This document shows, piece after piece, positions 49,896-50,030 of a DNA stretch of 50,030 bases. The stretch comes from a virus. Within the stretch, counting starts at the first letter, position 1. Every line of letters starts with the position of its first letter. A model generated the notes under the pieces. That model saw only the letters and a program-made list of their open reading frames with translations, was not told where the DNA came from and searched no databases. The stretch spans positions 1-50,030 of the IMG/VR virus record IMGVR_UViG_3300030329_004005; one strand, written 5' to 3'. A program made the position numbers and the translations under genes.

Positions 49896-50030
49896 TACTG
49901 AAACCTCCTTAACATTATTGCATCAATTTCTTCTTTTATTTCTTTTTTAATATCGTCTGCATTTAATGCAAATGATAATCCTGCTTCCCATCTTTTAATC
50001 TCTTTACCCTTTTCAAACATAATTATTGTA
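49895..50030 (-). CDS. Partial hypothetical protein at the right edge
   Basis: A frame that ends at 49895 and is open to the right edge. The visible 41 residues from an ATG at 50020 read MFEKGKEIKRWEAGLSFALN and then a Lys/Glu-rich helix with IDAIMLRRFQ at the C-terminus. No ribosome-binding site is visible before that ATG, so the true start may lie outside the window. Coupled by TAATG to the outer-membrane-like gene. Confidence 0.5.
   Translation of the reverse strand, partial: TIIMFEKGKEIKRWEAGLSFALNADDIKKEIKEEIDAIMLRRFQ

Noticed and set aside
1-50030. The two window edges as a circular join or terminal repeat
   Set aside because: No identical sequence was seen at the two ends, and reading the fiber frame from position 1 into the right edge hits a stop after a few codons, so a join cannot be supported.

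Overview
This window is one AT-rich genome segment of a tailed double-stranded DNA phage, most likely a podovirus. The head module is P22-like (large portal, separate scaffold, capsid protein with no visible prohead protease). The internal-protein genes resemble the T7 gp14-gp15-gp16 series, and no tape measure or sheath is seen. The host is probably a Gram-negative, plausibly marine, bacterium: a virion-arm gene encodes a secreted outer-membrane-barrel-like protein, and the fiber and basic-protein motifs are of a kind common in uncultured marine phages. The host identity is inference.

Layout. Positions 1-16397 are transcribed leftward: two small genes, terminase small subunit, a GroES-like co-chaperonin, terminase large subunit, portal, scaffold, major capsid, head-tail adaptors, small fiber-associated proteins, and a giant tail fiber that runs off the left edge. 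Positions 16441-29229 are transcribed rightward and form the early/replication arm: structured non-coding segments, small hypothetical genes, a ubiquitin-like cassette, then recombination and replication genes (annealing-like protein, SSB-like protein, primase-helicase, Holliday-junction-resolvase-like nuclease, MazG-like protein). A bidirectional terminator at 29241-29288 separates this arm from a second leftward late block (29346-50030). In transcription order that block holds an outer-membrane-like protein, small basic proteins, a holin, a metallophosphoesterase, a tail-nozzle-like protein, a lysozyme, internal virion proteins, and a 3,788-residue giant protein. No DNA polymerase gene is visible.

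The most unusual content is the cassette at 19905-23763. It encodes a 75-residue ubiquitin-like protein ending exactly in Gly-Gly, a 650-residue protein with an E2-like His-Leu-Cys-Gly-Gly motif, a JAB/JAMM metalloprotease with complete zinc and catalytic residues, and a minimal E1/ThiF adenylyltransferase. The order Ubl, E2 position, JAB, E1 is the one I recall for the bacterial Bil anti-phage systems, but here it sits inside a phage early region. A perfect 12-bp hairpin separates the ubiquitin-like gene from the enzyme genes.

Two further signals stand out. First, the early-arm intergenic spaces contain at least seven long complementary segments, several of which fold as a closing helix around two internal hairpins; the largest (16462-16690) is a compact multi-helix RNA candidate. 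Second, the giant internal virion protein carries an R-x-P...D-x-D-G-D signature resembling the catalytic double-psi beta-barrel of multisubunit-type RNA polymerases, suggesting a virion-packaged polymerase. All functional statements come from reading motifs by eye; no database search was possible.
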